A program made the translations under genes and the position numbers. A stretch of 64,000 nt of DNA from Aristolochia californica. Taxonomy: Eukaryota > Streptophyta > Magnoliopsida > Piperales > Aristolochiaceae. The stretch spans positions 22,852,067 through 22,916,066 of the forward strand of contig JARWKL010000010.1 in NCBI GenBank assembly GCA_029961685.1, written 5' to 3'. This document shows, piece after piece, positions 23,516 through 36,099 of the stretch (positions within the stretch are counted from its first letter, which is position 1; every line of letters starts with the position of its first letter). The notes beneath the pieces were generated by a model. The model had not been told where the DNA came from and ran no database searches. It saw only the letters and a program-made list of their open reading frames with translations.

Positions 23516-23665
23516 TTGAGTGTAGAAGAAGAAGAAGGAAGAAAATTGAAGAATAGAGGAGAAAGAAGAGGAAGAAGGAGAGGAAGGAGAAAGCTACACA
23601 AGAGAAAGAGAGTTAAGAGGTAAAGAAAGAGAGTTAAGAGGAAAAGAAAGAGAAGCTTAGAGCAT
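23516..23665 (+). repeat. Purine-rich tract
   Basis: Nearly uninterrupted AGAAGAAGGA / AGAGTTAAGAGG sequence, with GAGAGTTAAGAGG repeated. Part of the 533 bases absent from unit B. Confidence 0.6.
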
Positions 23666-23669
23666 GTTC

Positions 23670-24430
23670 CTCTCTTCTCCCTTGGAAAGACTAAATTTAG
23701 ACAAAGTTGCCCATTTATATAAGTGATATAGATGGATAGACATATAACAAAAAAAATTATAATTTAGCATTTTCCCTTCTCCAATGCTCCCCGCAAGTTG
23801 ATGCACACACATCATAGGCACCCAATTTGGAACAAGTATACAAAAGAGGTCTCATTGCAATCTCTTTGGTGAAGATATCAGTCACGTGGCTTTGGGAAGA
23901 GACATATTGAAGGCAGATAATCCCAACTGATTTAATTTTTTCAAATGAAATGATAATCAATCTCATTATGTTTTATTTCTTTAGAAAAGACTGAATTGTA
24001 GATAACTTAAATAGTTGTTTGATTGTCACAGCGAAGTTTCATTGAGGTAGATTCAAAGAGAAGTGACTTCACCCATAATATTTCACTCAATGTATGTGTC
24101 ATTGTTCTATATGTTGCTTTTGCACTGGATTAGGTAACCACGTTCTATTTCTTATTTCTACAGTCTAGGAACTTATTTAGTTTATTGAACTCAAAATTTT
24201 TTTTGAAAGAAATATTGAAAAGCAAATGGAAAGAAACTTCATAACTCAACGAAACCCTAATAAAGTATAACAGAATTTTTTTCACATTACTTCGTAAGCA
24301 TTGAACCGGACCTAATCTTACTCGGTCAAATTACTATAGGACCAGACTAACGGCTGGATCTTCCGGTTTTAAGCTAAATCTATTTTCCCTATATAAGAAA
24401 CAAAAAATCATTGAACCGATGGGTCAGTTT
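23670..24430. other. Decayed copia-like and unassigned sequence, unit A
   Basis: Read on the minus strand, 23966-23757 gives SQSHVTDIFTKEIAM, close to the end of copia RNase H (the HVADIFTK block). The unit B stretch 35500-35715 gives a related reading with LHCDNQTIIYN, the other conserved end of copia RNase H. So this is the tail of a minus-strand copia pol in both units. 24000-24430 has nothing further recognisable. Confidence 0.6.
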
Positions 24431-24530
24431 TGGTTCTGACACCACTCATCCATGTGGCAGTTTGCCTAATGGCTCTTTTTGCTTCCATCCTAAAATGGTT
24501 ACTGACACAACAACATCTGTCACACCCCAT

Positions 24531-24850
24531 CGTTAGGTTTGTAACAACCAATTTCCTGGTGTCTTACAATTTACAACTAATTTTCAGGTTTGTTACAACC
24601 AATTTTATGAGTGCATTCAATGACTGCATTGTTTGTTACAGCCAGAAATGCATAAACAAGAGTAATATAAAGCAGGAAAGAGTAGGGAAGACCACCGATT
24701 TGCTGGTGTCTTACAAGTTACAGCCAACTTTTAGGTTTTTTACAACCATTTTTATGAGCGCATTGAATGTCTGAATTTTTTGTTACAATCAGAAAGGTGT
24801 AAACAAGAGTTATATAAAGTAGGAGGGAGTTAGAGCAATGAGAGTAGGGG
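24531..24850 (+). promoter_or_regulatory. TATA region in 147-bp tandem duplication, unit A
   Basis: A block of about 147 bases (from CTGGTGTCTTACAA at 24556 to the same word at 24703) occurs twice. Each copy ends with AATATAAAG (24664) or TATATAAAG (24811-24819) followed by a GA-rich leader. About 200 bases downstream, CATTTGTAAGCC could be a 5' splice site. It may be a gene promoter or an LTR promoter; no transcript evidence is available. It faces into the antisense side of the F-box pseudogene. Confidence 0.45.
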
Positions 24851-25189
24851 AAAGAGAATCAAGAGTGTTTTGTCTTTCCTTTCATCTTCTTCTTCTTTTG
24901 TGTCTTGTAAAGAAATTGCAGCAGAGAAGAGGAACAACATAGTTGTTCAAAGTTGTGATCCTCTTTTTTCTAGGAGATTGGTTACCTGTACTGCAATCGA
25001 TCCATTTGTAAGCCTTTTCTCATTCATTCATCTATTTAAAATGTGCTAATCTGATGCTCTCTCCATCCCTATTTGAATCCTCTTTGTTTTTTTTCCTTTA
25101 ATGGCGCTTTCTTAAATCTTCTCAACTCTATTTAAGTTCGTCTGTTTGCTTATCATAGGTAAACACTACGGAGTCTTGACAAGAATTTT

Positions 25190-26990
25190 ACTGGAGCTCC
25201 GGTAGTACTTGAGATATTGACAAGTTGAACAATCCAGTTTTTCAAATTGAAATGCTCAACCCAACTGTTCTAGATGCTGAACTGGTTGGCTTGAGCATTC
25301 AATTTGACAAATGTGATGGTTCAAAGTAGCAGCTGGCTGGGTTGAGCATTCAATTTGAAAGTCTCGAGTACAAGTGGTCTACATCCCTGGATAGTTCGAA
25401 GTAGAAGTCGAGGTCAATGGTGAGCATCTCGGAAGCTTCATTTTGGGAGGGGATGTCTTTGAAAGTGGGCTTGTCACAACTCGACCGTTGACCTTGAGAC
25501 TCTTTAGCATCGGCTTGCTTATCTCCATCTCTTTAGCAAAAGTTGATCAATCTTCATTACTTTCCTTTTTTAGAGATTTGAAACCATTGAAATTGTATTC
25601 ATCAGGTTAAGTTGAGTGAAGATATCGATGGACAAGAGAACAAACAGTCCACTTTCCTGTAGTTCTTCATCCAACGAATATCATCAAGTTCAAGCTACTT
25701 AACTCCACTCTTAATCTCTTTAATTGAAGATGATCAATCTTCACTGACTTCAGGGAGTTGTAGCAACTCAAAGTAAGTCCTCGAGAAGAGGGGACCGACT
25801 AATTATCTCACCTAATTGATCACCAGTAATGGCCACATGATAGAGAGCAACACTTCTTAGGGTTTTGAAACCCTTGACATCTTGTGGAGGCTCCAGTATC
25901 CAGCAAATTATGTTGAGAGATGATATTGATAGACAAGAAAACAAAGAGTTTGACATTCTGAATTTATTCATCCCCCACCTGATATCATCGTCATCTGTTG
26001 AGTCTGACTGCCTTACACTTCCACTCAAATCAAGCACAAGCTCCCCAAATCCTTCGACTTTGACAAATTTAATCCATTCTGAGAGATCGGATGAGTATCT
26101 GTCACCGAGACAAAAGAATGGGAGAAACTTCTTAATCTTGTCCAGAGTATGGAGTTGTAGAAGTTGGTAAACAGCTTGTTCATCCATAATAGTCTCAAGC
26201 CTATAATAGCTTCTTTAAATTTGTTGTGACCTCCTTGTCAAGCCTATAATAGTGTTGTAAATCCATAGGGTTTCCACATGTTTATCCATTGCCTAGATAG
26301 AATTGATGTCATCACTTCACACTTCAATTGAAGAAAAGAGAGTATGTAGTTGAATAATATTTTATAGTAGCTTGCTAATACTGCCAGTCTTCTGAGTAAA
26401 GGTTCTCTTATGCTTTTTGTTTGTTACACACTGCTATTTGTGATCTGAAATAAAAAAAAATATTGTGTTAATCAATCTATTTTCTGGGCAAAAACTTGAG
26501 TTGAAGTGATCTACATCCTTGGATAGTTTGAATTAGAATTTGAGGTCAAGGGTGAGCATCTCCATAGCTTCATCTAGGGAGGGTGTTGTTGAAAGTGGGC
26601 TTGTTCCAAACTCGACCATTGTACTTAAGACTCTTCAGGTTCGGCTTACTTATCTCCATCTCTTCAGCCGAAGATTATCAATCTTCATTGCTTTCATTTT
26701 TTAGAGATTTGAGACCATTGAAAATTTAATGAGGCACCTTTAAGCATCAGGTAAAGTCGAGTGAATATTTTGATGGACAAGAGAACAAACAATCCGGTTT
26801 TCTGAATTTCTTCATCCATCGAATATCATCAAGTTCAAGCTACTAAGCTCCTATTGCAGACAAATCAATCCACAGGGTTCAAAAAACAAATGAATATTCT
26901 GTTGGTGTTGTTTCTGATACGAAATCAATATTCTGTAACTCTCCAAATTCTCAATAAAATTGTAAAGACACATTTTCTGTGTATAGTAAT
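25190..26990 (-). pseudogene. F-box/FBD/LRR pseudogene, unit A
   Basis: On the minus strand, an F-box remnant lies near 26390-26290; it is disrupted by stops but aligns with the unit B F-box. It is followed by the open stretch 26187-25768: LDKIKKFLPFF and DRYSSDLSEWIK (typical after the F-box), EGFGELVLDLSG, then LFSCLSISSLNIICW, GFKTLRSVALYHVAI and ISRSPLLEDLL, leucine-rich repeats of the F-box/FBD type. A second, more decayed copy of the post-F-box and LRR part lies at about 26990-26500. Such proteins act as substrate receptors of SCF ubiquitin ligases; this copy cannot. Stops and frameshifts are scattered. Confidence 0.75.
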
Positions 26991-27950
26991 GAATCTTCTT
27001 ACGGCTATACATTTATTCCATAACTTGTCCCCTCAACAAGATTATTTGCTGCATTGAAGAGATGATACGCAACTTCCTCTCACCCCCTCAACCTCTTAAG
27101 CCAAACGAGAGTTGAGTGAAAATCCGACAGATAACAGAAAATCAGATTGATTTTGGATCTTCAAAGAAATGAAAGCGATAATGACAAAATCGTAGAACCC
27201 AATTGCGATTCCCGTTTGACGAGTTGGAACCGATTTCAGTTAAACTCAATTAGTTTCGATCTTGACTATGACTCTTTGCCAAAAATCTACCGAGCAAACG
27301 TCTTTCTGCTGCTGTTACTCACTGCTCATCTAATCATAGTCTCTGCACGCTCAGCTCTGACTCCCACACGTTAGACTCTTTGCTCTTCTCTGTTCTATTT
27401 TATTTTCCATTTCAGCTTGTTGTCCTTGTTCTTCTTCTTCTTTGTTTTCCGTTTCAGCTGTGTTTCTCTTCTCTTCCATATTTTCCACTTCAGGGCAGTT
27501 TTTCATCTGCGAAAGAGGAAGATAAGCAAGGAGGAGAGGATTTCTCTGTATCTATGATAAATATTGGCATATCAAGAATGTATTGTTTATATGTATGATG
27601 CATTAGTTGATGCATATTCTATTTAAGCATTAATTTTATTGATTATTTTTATTTAAGGTTTAGAATTTAGGGTTGCAGTTCAGAATTGGGTTTTTGAAAA
27701 CATGGCCTTGAACACACAGGTCAAGAAACAAGGTTGTGGGAAAAAGAAATGAGCAGGGTTGGAATTGGCCAAGGTGGGGTTTAGAGGTCATGTTTGGAGT
27801 GAGGGTTAGATTTTGGTTGATAACAAGGTCAAGGAAACAGAAACACATGTGGGTGAGAATCAATTTTCTACTTTTGGAACTTTTACATGCTTGAGTTGTT
27901 TTTTGAAAACCTAAATACAGTTTCGAATAAGATGGAGTCAAGGAAAAGGG
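26991..27950. other. Unassigned sequence at the end of unit A
   Basis: 27060-27370 has a moderately GC-rich stretch with an open frame of 75 codons that is not conserved in frame in unit B (38070-38255 diverges). 27380-27500 is CT-rich and leader-like. 27640-27950 matches B 38800-39107 and has no ORF or recognised motif. It might derive from a gene's 5' region, but I see no support for a product. Confidence 0.35.
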
Positions 27951-29469
27951 AGCAACCTCTATCCAAAATCCAAATTTTTTTCAGCCTTGGCTTGGAGACA
28001 TACCTACATCACGAAAAGTCTAACCCTTAGAGATCTATTTTAGGTTGGGTCCTTTTGGGATAACATTTGAGGTTCTAGGTGATTTGGGTTTCCAAGCTTG
28101 TTATTCTAACTTCTTTTGGGTTACTACAACCTTTCTGGTTGATTTGGTTATCCCATGTTTGTTTGATGCCTTTTTCATTCTTAATTTCATAAATGTGGGC
28201 ATAGTGACTCATCTCATTGCAATAGTGGCATCTAATGTGAGGAATGGGAGAAAATTTCTTATTTTGCTTTGTACTCTTCTTGCCAACTTTCTTCTTAGAT
28301 GTGGATTTGAGAGATAGAAGTTTGACTTGATGTTCTAAGTCTAAACACTTCTTTTAAAATGCAAGCCAATCACAAGATAGCCTGTCTATCAATTCATTTT
28401 GTCTTGAGGCATTTGCTATATATCTTTCGTTAGCCTCCAACAAGCTCTTCCTTAAGCCTTGCAATCTCATGTAATTGAGCATTGCATTTTTCTTTATATT
28501 TTTTTAGACAATGAATAGACTTTTTTCTTCAATTGTATCCCAAACTGAGATCAAGACTTTCTTCTTTTTGTTCTTGGGATCTTTGCTTGTAGATGGGGTT
28601 CTTTCTTCAAGCTTTGGATATTTGTTCCTTCTATGTCCTAGTTTCCCACACTCAAAACAAACATCAGTTTCCTTATAGAATTTGTCATTTTGAGTTCTAT
28701 ATTGGCCTTTTATGAAATTCTTCTTTTTCCTATAGATTCTTTGAAGAAGTCTTGTGATGAAACTTATGTCATCAGAGCTTTCTTCACTAGAGTTACTTTC
28801 AACACTCATCTTGGGCTTAAGAGCAATTTTTTTAGCTTGCTCTTCCTCAACATCTTGAGGTTCCATCTCATAAGTGAGAAGGATTCATAGTAGCTATTCT
28901 AAGCTTATAGTTCTAAAGTTATCATTCTCATGCACGGTTATCTTCCTTGCCTCTCATAACTTTGGAAGTGCCTTGAGTAGCTTGTCATTTTGTCTATAAA
29001 AGAAAATCTCTTCTCCTAGTATGTTCAACTCATTAATTATATGAGTGAACCTAGAGTTCATCTCAGCTATTGATTCGCCTAGTTTCATTTTGAATTCATC
29101 TTCTTGGGCTGGCAATAAGCTAATTCTAGAGTCTTTTACTCTAGTGATTCCTTCATGTGTGACCTTTAGTTTTTTCCAAATTTCCTTGACAATTTTACAT
29201 GTGGGGACCCTATTGAACTCATTTGGTTCAAGGTGTAAGGCCTTAGAGTTTGTCTTGAGCTGCTCTTTCTCTTTCCTAGTTAGCTCATTGAATTCACTTT
29301 CAATCGGAAGGCCATATTCAAGTTTTTGTGGCTCAAAAGGACCGTTCTTTGTTACTTGCTATATGTCCAAATTCATTTATTGAAGGAAGAATTCCATTCT
29401 TACCTTCGAATATCCATATTTTTTTCCATTGAAATTCAGGGAAGAGCAATTTTTTTCTTGAGATGCCAT
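27951..29469 (-). pseudogene. Copia gag and start of protease, unit B copy
   Basis: Start codon at 29469. Same protein as 18070-16603. The C-terminal open stretch 28866-28504 has acidic SSEESSDD, a first knuckle CFECGKLGHRRNKYP (last Cys replaced by Tyr, as in A) and a Lys-rich tail. In the second knuckle (about 28227-28186) the final Cys codon is now Tyr, unlike A. Protease is cut in its DSGCS codons by the duplication junction at 27950. Several stops. Confidence 0.85.
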
Positions 29470-29536
29470 TTATTCTTTTTTCAAAATCACGAGGATTTTG
29501 ATTTCAATTAAGTGTTTGGCCCACTCTGATACCAAT

Positions 29537-31172
29537 TGTTGGCCCAATGGCTTCTCAGGGGGAGGATGAATTGAGAATATTGAATTAACATTAAGTTGCA
29601 CGTGTAATAAAAATCATGCATAAAAGTAATTCGATGTAAAACAAAACATGCACACACCATAGGAGACAAAAAAAAATTTGTTATTGAAGTTCCCCTATTG
29701 GTATTCACTGCGAGAGAACCATTGCTTGGGAAATTCCACTATTCAAAAGCTCTAATAGCCGAAATTACATAAGGAGATTTCTGTTTTCTTTAAACTACGT
29801 GTAGCTCAATACATGTATTTTACAACACCAATCTTCCCAAGAGATTGCTATTATATTCTGGCTCTAGCTGGCCCTTTGTATCTAGATTCTATAGGTTCTA
29901 GATGTACCTTTCATAAATTTAAGTAAATATATAGGAAAAATGTACACCCTTACTTGGAGAGATCATTCTCCTTGACAGATCCAAGCTTCCACTTCCTTGG
30001 CAACACAATGTGAAGTGATCGAAGGGGCTTGACTATATGAAAGCAAGGATGGGATGGAAAGAGACTTGCAATTTCAAAGAATATGACTCACTCCTTCACT
30101 CTAAAGCATTTTTCAGAGATTTTGCAAGATTGAGAGTAAATGCTTAGGATATTTGCAAATAAATGCTCATTAAAATTTTCAATAGAATGTTTGGTGGGGT
30201 ATTAAAAACTTTCCCAACTCGAACTAGTCATTTTTTTCCTGTTAGAAAAAACCAGTACTTTGATTGATTGATCATTGTTTTGTGACTAATCGATCAATTG
30301 ATCATAAAAACTACTTTTCTATTAGATAGTGATATATCGATCGATGGACTGACTGATCAATATGTTACAGTTGGTCTAGAAAAGTTAAGTTACTCATTCA
30401 TTGACTACGGGATGATCGATCAATCAGAATTCCCTCTGACTATGCAATACAAATATGATCGATTAATGCATTTCCTATGATCAATCATATTTTATGCCTC
30501 AGACTTACAAGATTCTATTTGATTGGCAAGATTATGTCTGATCGATCAATCAGTTGGGGTGATCAATCATTCCATGTAAAATTTGTTTGCCTGGGTAGAA
30601 TTGATCAATCAATCCAAATGGGATGATTAACCAGGCTCTATAGCATGAAATAGTCATGTTCTGGTTGATGGATCAATCGACTATGGTTTCTCAATCATGC
30701 TTTATATTTCTAGCCCCTGCACTTCTAGATGATCGATCACTCCAGTGTCAGTTCAACTATGTTGACATTTAAAATATGAGAATATTTTTTTCTCTAAGTT
30801 CTCTAACAAGTTCTAAGTGATGTTCTTAAACATATCTATATGCATTTTGTGACTTAAAGCTCCAATTTCACAATTGTACTTAACGAAGGGAGTTTAGGAA
30901 TACTCTCTTACATTGTGACTGAGTATGGACATTTAATTTTTACATTTGAACTCTAGTCTTCTTGTTGTCATCTTCCTCGTGGGTGCTTCTTCTAATGATG
31001 TCCTTCAATGATGCTCGAGATCTTGTGTAGGCTTGATCATTTTGAAGTTTTAAACCTTGAGATGCATTGACTCTTGAAGGTGAAATATCTAAATACTTAG
31101 TTTTTCAAATTTTTAGATCAATTTAGTTTTGTTATCATAAAAAATAACATAGGAGTCAACCTATGCTCAACA
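29537..31172 (-). mobile_element. Copia 5' LTR, unit B
   Basis: 1,636 bases, TG...CA, duplicate of 18136-19746. The neighbouring CTTAG at 31173-31177 is inherited from the original insertion. Contains the TGATCGATCA-type word cluster at 30260-30740. Confidence 0.87.
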
Positions 31173-32910
31173 CTTAGCCATGAATTTGAAGTGCCTCACA
31201 TTCATACTCTGTGATCCACTTGTCTCATACTCTAAAATTAGAAGAATGGAGGTCTTCAACTTGAGTTTTTCAAGCAAGCTAAGTATTTGCTTTTACATTC
31301 ATAGTTATTTTAGTACTTTGTTTGGTTGATTTGAGTTTTGATAAATTACTTTATTTGAGTTTTGAATTTTGATATCAAAATTCTTTGAAGAGATTATAGT
31401 ATACTTTTAATTTTTATACATAGTGGTGCCAATCATATTGGTAGAACCACTTAAGTATTTTTTATATTATATTATGTTGTTCCATTGATCTATCTATCTA
31501 TCAAGAGGCATATTGTGCTTGATTTAAAAGCAAGAGATCTTTGTTATGTAGTCATTTGTTAACTTGCTAAGCATCTATACTTAGTGTTGTCTTATGTCCC
31601 TATGTGGACAAGTGTTGTTCTTGCCATAAGATCTATGTGGGTTAGTATTTGCTATTGCCATAAGACCATGTCTGGGCAGGTGTTGTTGTTTACATAAGTC
31701 CATATGTGGGCAAGTATTGTTGTTGATGTTGCTATTGTTGTTATTGTTGTTATTGTTGTTATTGTTATTGTTGTTTTAGTAAGTCCTTGTGTGAAAAAAG
31801 TGTTTTTATAGGTTTTTTATTTAGAGTTTGTTAACTATAAGCCCCTAACTGTTAGGGGAAGGTGTTGTAATTGAACCTGTGTGGTTCTAATTTTTTGATG
31901 TCGTTTGGCTTTACATAGTGGATCCTTTAACTCCAAGGTAAGAGATCCCTGGGAGTAGAGCCACAATCTAAGATAGTGATTGTGAACCACTTTAAATATT
32001 GGTGTTGTGGATGTGATTATGCTAGATTGATTTAAAGTTCATATTTTTTTAGTAAACCTATTCACCCCCTATAAGTTTACTTTGAATGAATCCTTTTCAA
32101 ACTCTGTCTTAAGTCTCTTGCCAAGTATTGATAGCTTTGTGATGAAAAATCCATAGGTACAAGTTCTTAGTTGTGTTTGTTTTCTTGTGAGTATGGCACT
32201 CACATGTATGGGAAGGGGATCTCTACTCCTGAGTCTTACACTTCCCCTCTGCTGCACAACCTAAAGTTACACAAAGAAATATGAACATAGAAGACATGCC
32301 CAAGGAATGAATCATGAACATAGAAATCATACCCATGGAAAACCTACAAGAAGAGAGGTTCACACCCATGCAAAGGAGACATTATTCTCAGTCATGCAAG
32401 CCATGCACAGGGGGAGGTCTTCATCATGGATGAATCTCAGCCACCTCAAGGATCTCCTATAATTAGTTATCCTACAATCACCCACATGAGCTATTCAAGA
32501 TTCTCCTAAAAATCATACTCAATTAATCAAAATCAATCAAGGATAATTATCCCTAAAAATCACTTAATAAAAGGGAGATAATCAAGGACAAATGAATCAC
32601 TGAAGTGAAGAAGATCAAGATCCAATAATCATAGAAGAAGAATGAAAGGAACAACCCATTGATTTGTCCAAATTTGCAAAGACACCTAGATGACACTAAG
32701 ACACTTCAATGTGTGGAATTCTAGACCTTTGTATTTCCTTTTTGTGGGATTTTGAAAAACTATGTAAACCCTTGCATACTTACGTCTTCACACTGATTCA
32801 ATTCAAGCAATTCTTTTTGTTCCTCTGTTGGTGGTTCGAAGACTTGTTCTTGTGTATTGAAGTGCCTTCTCAAATCTTCCATGATTGATTAAATTTTCTC
32901 ATCTTCATCA
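31173..32910. other. LTR-derived repeats and non-coding sequence, unit B
   Basis: 31180-31525 is not in unit A. 31530-32110 corresponds to A 19760-20340 and ends CCTATTCACCCCCTATAAG. 31724-31783 is a (GTT/ATT)n microsatellite longer than in A. The rest corresponds to A 20350-21115 and has no gene. Confidence 0.5.
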
Positions 32911-33332
32911 TGTTGAATTTATGGAAAAGAGAAATACTTCATTGACTTATTATAACCAGAGTACATGAACCTCTATTTATAATAGGGGAAGGTAGTAGAG
33001 TCCAATTACAATAAAACTACCTTTGTCCCAATTACACCCAAACTCTAACTCTTAAAGATAAGTCCTAGTATAATTAAATAACTCAATATAGGTAAAAGAC
33101 AAACATTACTCAAACTAGAACTCTTCTAGGATGTGACCAGAAGATAATGATGCCTTTGTGAGCCCTTATTGATCTTCCAACTAATGTGATAAGGATGCCA
33201 GCTTGTGGTAATCATGGTTGGTGGTCCTTGGGCCCATCTTGTGGGCCTTTCTTGGTCAGGTGGCCCATGTTATAATACTCTTAGATATGTGGGCCTTCCT
33301 TGGTCGTGTGGCCTGGAACCCATCTTCCAACA
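32911..33332 (-). mobile_element. Solo LTR 2
   Basis: 422 bases from TGTTGAATTTATGG to TCTTCCAACA, with a perfect five-base duplication CATCA at 32906-32910 and 33333-33337. The empty site is in unit A at about 21113 (TTCATCATCTGGTTGC). Same family as 16166-16597, so both elements arrived after the 11-kb duplication, each in a different unit and place. Confidence 0.9.
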
Positions 33333-33734
33333 CATCATTTGGTTGCTTCACTATCACCTCCTTTATCTATCCTACACAAGGTTGAGGAAGACCATACATG
33401 AAATTTAATGGGAAGCCTTTCGTTTTTTTCTCTTCTGAAACACTTAAAAAACATCATTTTGGATCTAGAACTTTTTGTCCTCTTACCAAGGGATGCGTTT
33501 ATCACTTATATCATCTATCGAGTAATATGTGTTGGACTTTGGGTGTGTTGATTAGCTTTGAAAGATGATACATAACTAATACAATCCAAAAAAATGATCC
33601 ATAGTAGATGTAATGATATAGATATTATCAATTACGCCAATTCTTGAGGTTGATACGTAACACATTACCCACCTTGTCTACTTTTTAGAGTTGCTAATTA
33701 TAGCAAGTTAAACTAAAAAGACTAAAAAAATCTT

Positions 33735-33860
33735 AACTAAGGTGTAGTTTTGGATAAAATTGAAAAGTCACCTACAAGATAATAATTGTCACTTTTAATT
33801 AATGTGAAAGGATATCATTTTTATGGGATACCACATTTCCCAAAACTACACCTTAGCTAA
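33735..33860. repeat. Foldback remnant, unit B
   Basis: The left arm matches 21509-21605. The right arm is reduced to its last 25 bases or so (CCAAAACTACACCTTAGCTAAG-like end, 33839-33860). The deletion removes the hairpin. Confidence 0.75.
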
Positions 33861-34899
33861 GATTTTTTAGTCTAAAGGCAATATATGTTAAAATTATTCA
33901 TAAAGATTTTTTATTTCTTGAACATTTTTGGATATTCTAAATCATTAGAGTTCACAATGTAGCAATTCAATATCTTCTTTTACTTTTCTTTTGATTTCAA
34001 ACTAGGAGTAAGTTTGTGATAGTAAGAAAGTCACATAGAGATGTTCTCATCTTGAATATCATAAATTTTAAAATCATTGATGATGAGATTCATCTTGGAT
34101 ATAATAAATGTTTTGGCTGAATTTATTTTAAAATCCATTAATGTATTTGTGTGATTTTGTATTTTTTTGCTATGTTGTTTTGAGTCTATAGGGTAAATTC
34201 AGGCAATGAATAGTGTACAAGAAGCATGAATGAAGAAATGAGATAAAACTCATATTCTAAAATCAGCAGATCTTTTTTGAAGTAGTAAAAGAAGAAGAAA
34301 GCAACCTCATAAGGAGTTTGAGATAGAGGCTAGCAATTAAAGAAGCCACAAAAATGTGATAAGTTGAAAAGCTAAAATCCCAAAATCTCATTTGATGTCT
34401 GCAAATGAAAAACTAAAGGCTCAAAAGGAACTATAGAGTATGGTGAAAGAAATCAAGCATTGGGCTAGTTTATAGAAGAATTTGGGAGAAATGTGCATGA
34501 AACCAAGTGAAGGGTGGTGCATAAAAGAGATGATGAAGTCACCTTAAGTTGAGAAAGTTGGTCATGAGACCAAGAGTGTCAATTGAGCATAGTTGGTAAG
34601 AAAATTGAAAAGGAGAAAGAAGCAGTAGGGGAAAGAACGAGAAAATGTAGCCCAAAAGGAGTTTATATACTCTAGACAAGGGTCTTGAAAATTAGCTTCT
34701 AGGGAACCACTTAGTAAATCTAGGTGAAAGTAGAGCCATGCTAGCTCAGCTTTAGAGGTGAAAATTGACTAACAATTTTGACCAGTGTTTTAGTCATTGT
34801 ATATGGTTTTGTGAGTATGAAATGAGACATGTAGTCCCAAGATCCCTAAAATGAGAGTTGTGTTTTGATTGTAATATTACTTGAGACTACTTAAGGATG
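33861..34899. other. Unit B counterpart of 21712-22700
   Basis: 33890-34115 corresponds to the coding-like remnant at 21761-21991 but is interrupted by stops, supporting lack of function. 34120-34900 has no gene. Confidence 0.5.
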
Positions 34900-35490
34900 C
34901 TTGAATGCATGGAAATAAAGGGAGTGTAAAATTTAAGGGGGAGTACAATTACAAGCTAATGTACATATCTTAGGGGTAGTAGAATGCAATAGCAAAAGAG
35001 AGAGCATCGCATGACGTCGGGGGAGCATCACTATAAGGGGAGCATACCTATAGTCCCCATTATAAATTTTGATTATATCAAAAGGGGGAGAAAATTTGGA
35101 GTGAACGTATAAAAATCCACACAAAGTCAACATAGCATTGAACTTTGGGAAGTCACGATGAAAGAGTTTGATTTTTGTATTTGGTATTCCTTTTATGCAT
35201 TCATAACATTTGTATCACTAAAAACTTATGAGTGTCTGCTATAAAAAATGTAGGGAATGTTGGTTTTAAGAACCCCATTGAGATAATTTTTTTGATAACA
35301 AACACTTAAGTTACCAATTATATGGTTTAAGTTTGTTAGGTAGTTTAAAAATTCCTCAAAGAAAATTTTTGTATTCATTTTATGCACTCATAACCTATGT
35401 ATCACTATAAACTTATGAGTGTTTGTCATCATAAAAATGGAGGGAATGTTGATCTTAAGACCTCCATTGAGATAATTTTGCTAATAACAA
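34900..35490 (+). mobile_element. Copia 3' end with doubled LTR start, unit B
   Basis: Counterpart of 22700-23353. TGTTGG/TGTTGA LTR starts at 35258 and 35447 are again 189 bases apart and preceded by TAGGGAA and GAGGGAA. Homology then jumps from 35501 to unit A 23887, a 533-base deletion. Confidence 0.6.
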
Positions 35491-36099
35491 ACACTCAAGT
35501 TACCTGGCTTTGGGAAGAGACATATTCAAGGGATATAATCGCAGCTGATTTATTTTTCTCAAACAAAATGATAATCAATCTCAAAATGTTTTGTTCCTTT
35601 AGAAAAAAGACTGAATTGTAGATAATTGTTTGATTGTCACAATGAAGTTTCATCAAGGTATATTCAAAGAGAAGTGACTTTACCCATAATATTTCACTCA
35701 ATGTATGTGTCATTGCACTGGATTAGGTAACCACATTCTATTTCTTATTTCTATAGTCTAGGAACTCATTTAGTTTATTGAACTCAGAAAATTATTTGAA
35801 AGAAATCTCGAAAATCATGTGGAAAGAAACTTCATAACTCAACGAAATCCCATTAAGGTATAATTGAATTTTTTCACATTACTTTGTAAGCATTGAACCA
35901 GGCGTAATCTTACTCGGTCTAATTACGATAGGACCAGACTAATGGGCCAGATCTTCCGGTTTTAAGCTAAATCTATTTTCCCTATAGAAGAAACAAAAAA
36001 TCATTAAACCGATGGGTCAGTTTTGGTTCTGACACCACTCATCCATGTGGCTGTTGGAACTTTCTGCTTCCATCCTAAAATGGTTGCTAACACAGCAAC

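Larger units (their letters stand above)
16101..27950. repeat. Tandem duplication unit A
   Basis: Colinear with 27951-39107. Anchors: copia gag and LTR (18136 versus 29537), foldback region (21509 versus 33735), copia 3' end (22783 versus 34933), duplicated TATA region (24430 versus 36023), F-box pseudogene, 27147 versus 38070, end 27950 versus 39107. Changes in offset are explained by a solo LTR here (about 437 bases including target duplication), 533 bases at 23354-23886 and about 665 bases at 25381-26045 that B lacks, and extra sequence in B. The left edge is in the protease DSGCS codons; the right edge directly abuts unit B. Confidence 0.9.

Noticed and set aside
25865..26170. 101-codon plus-strand open frame
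   Set aside because: Antisense shadow of the F-box/FBD pseudogene, which has recognisable protein similarity on the minus strand.
27147..27374. 75-codon frame rich in polar residues as a host gene start
   Set aside because: The frame is not kept in the unit B copy and no homology was recognised.
28690..28890. Open frames on the plus strand over the copia gag (also 17267-17470, 17622-17906, 29045-29383)
   Set aside because: Antisense to gag, and conserved between units only because the DNA is duplicated.
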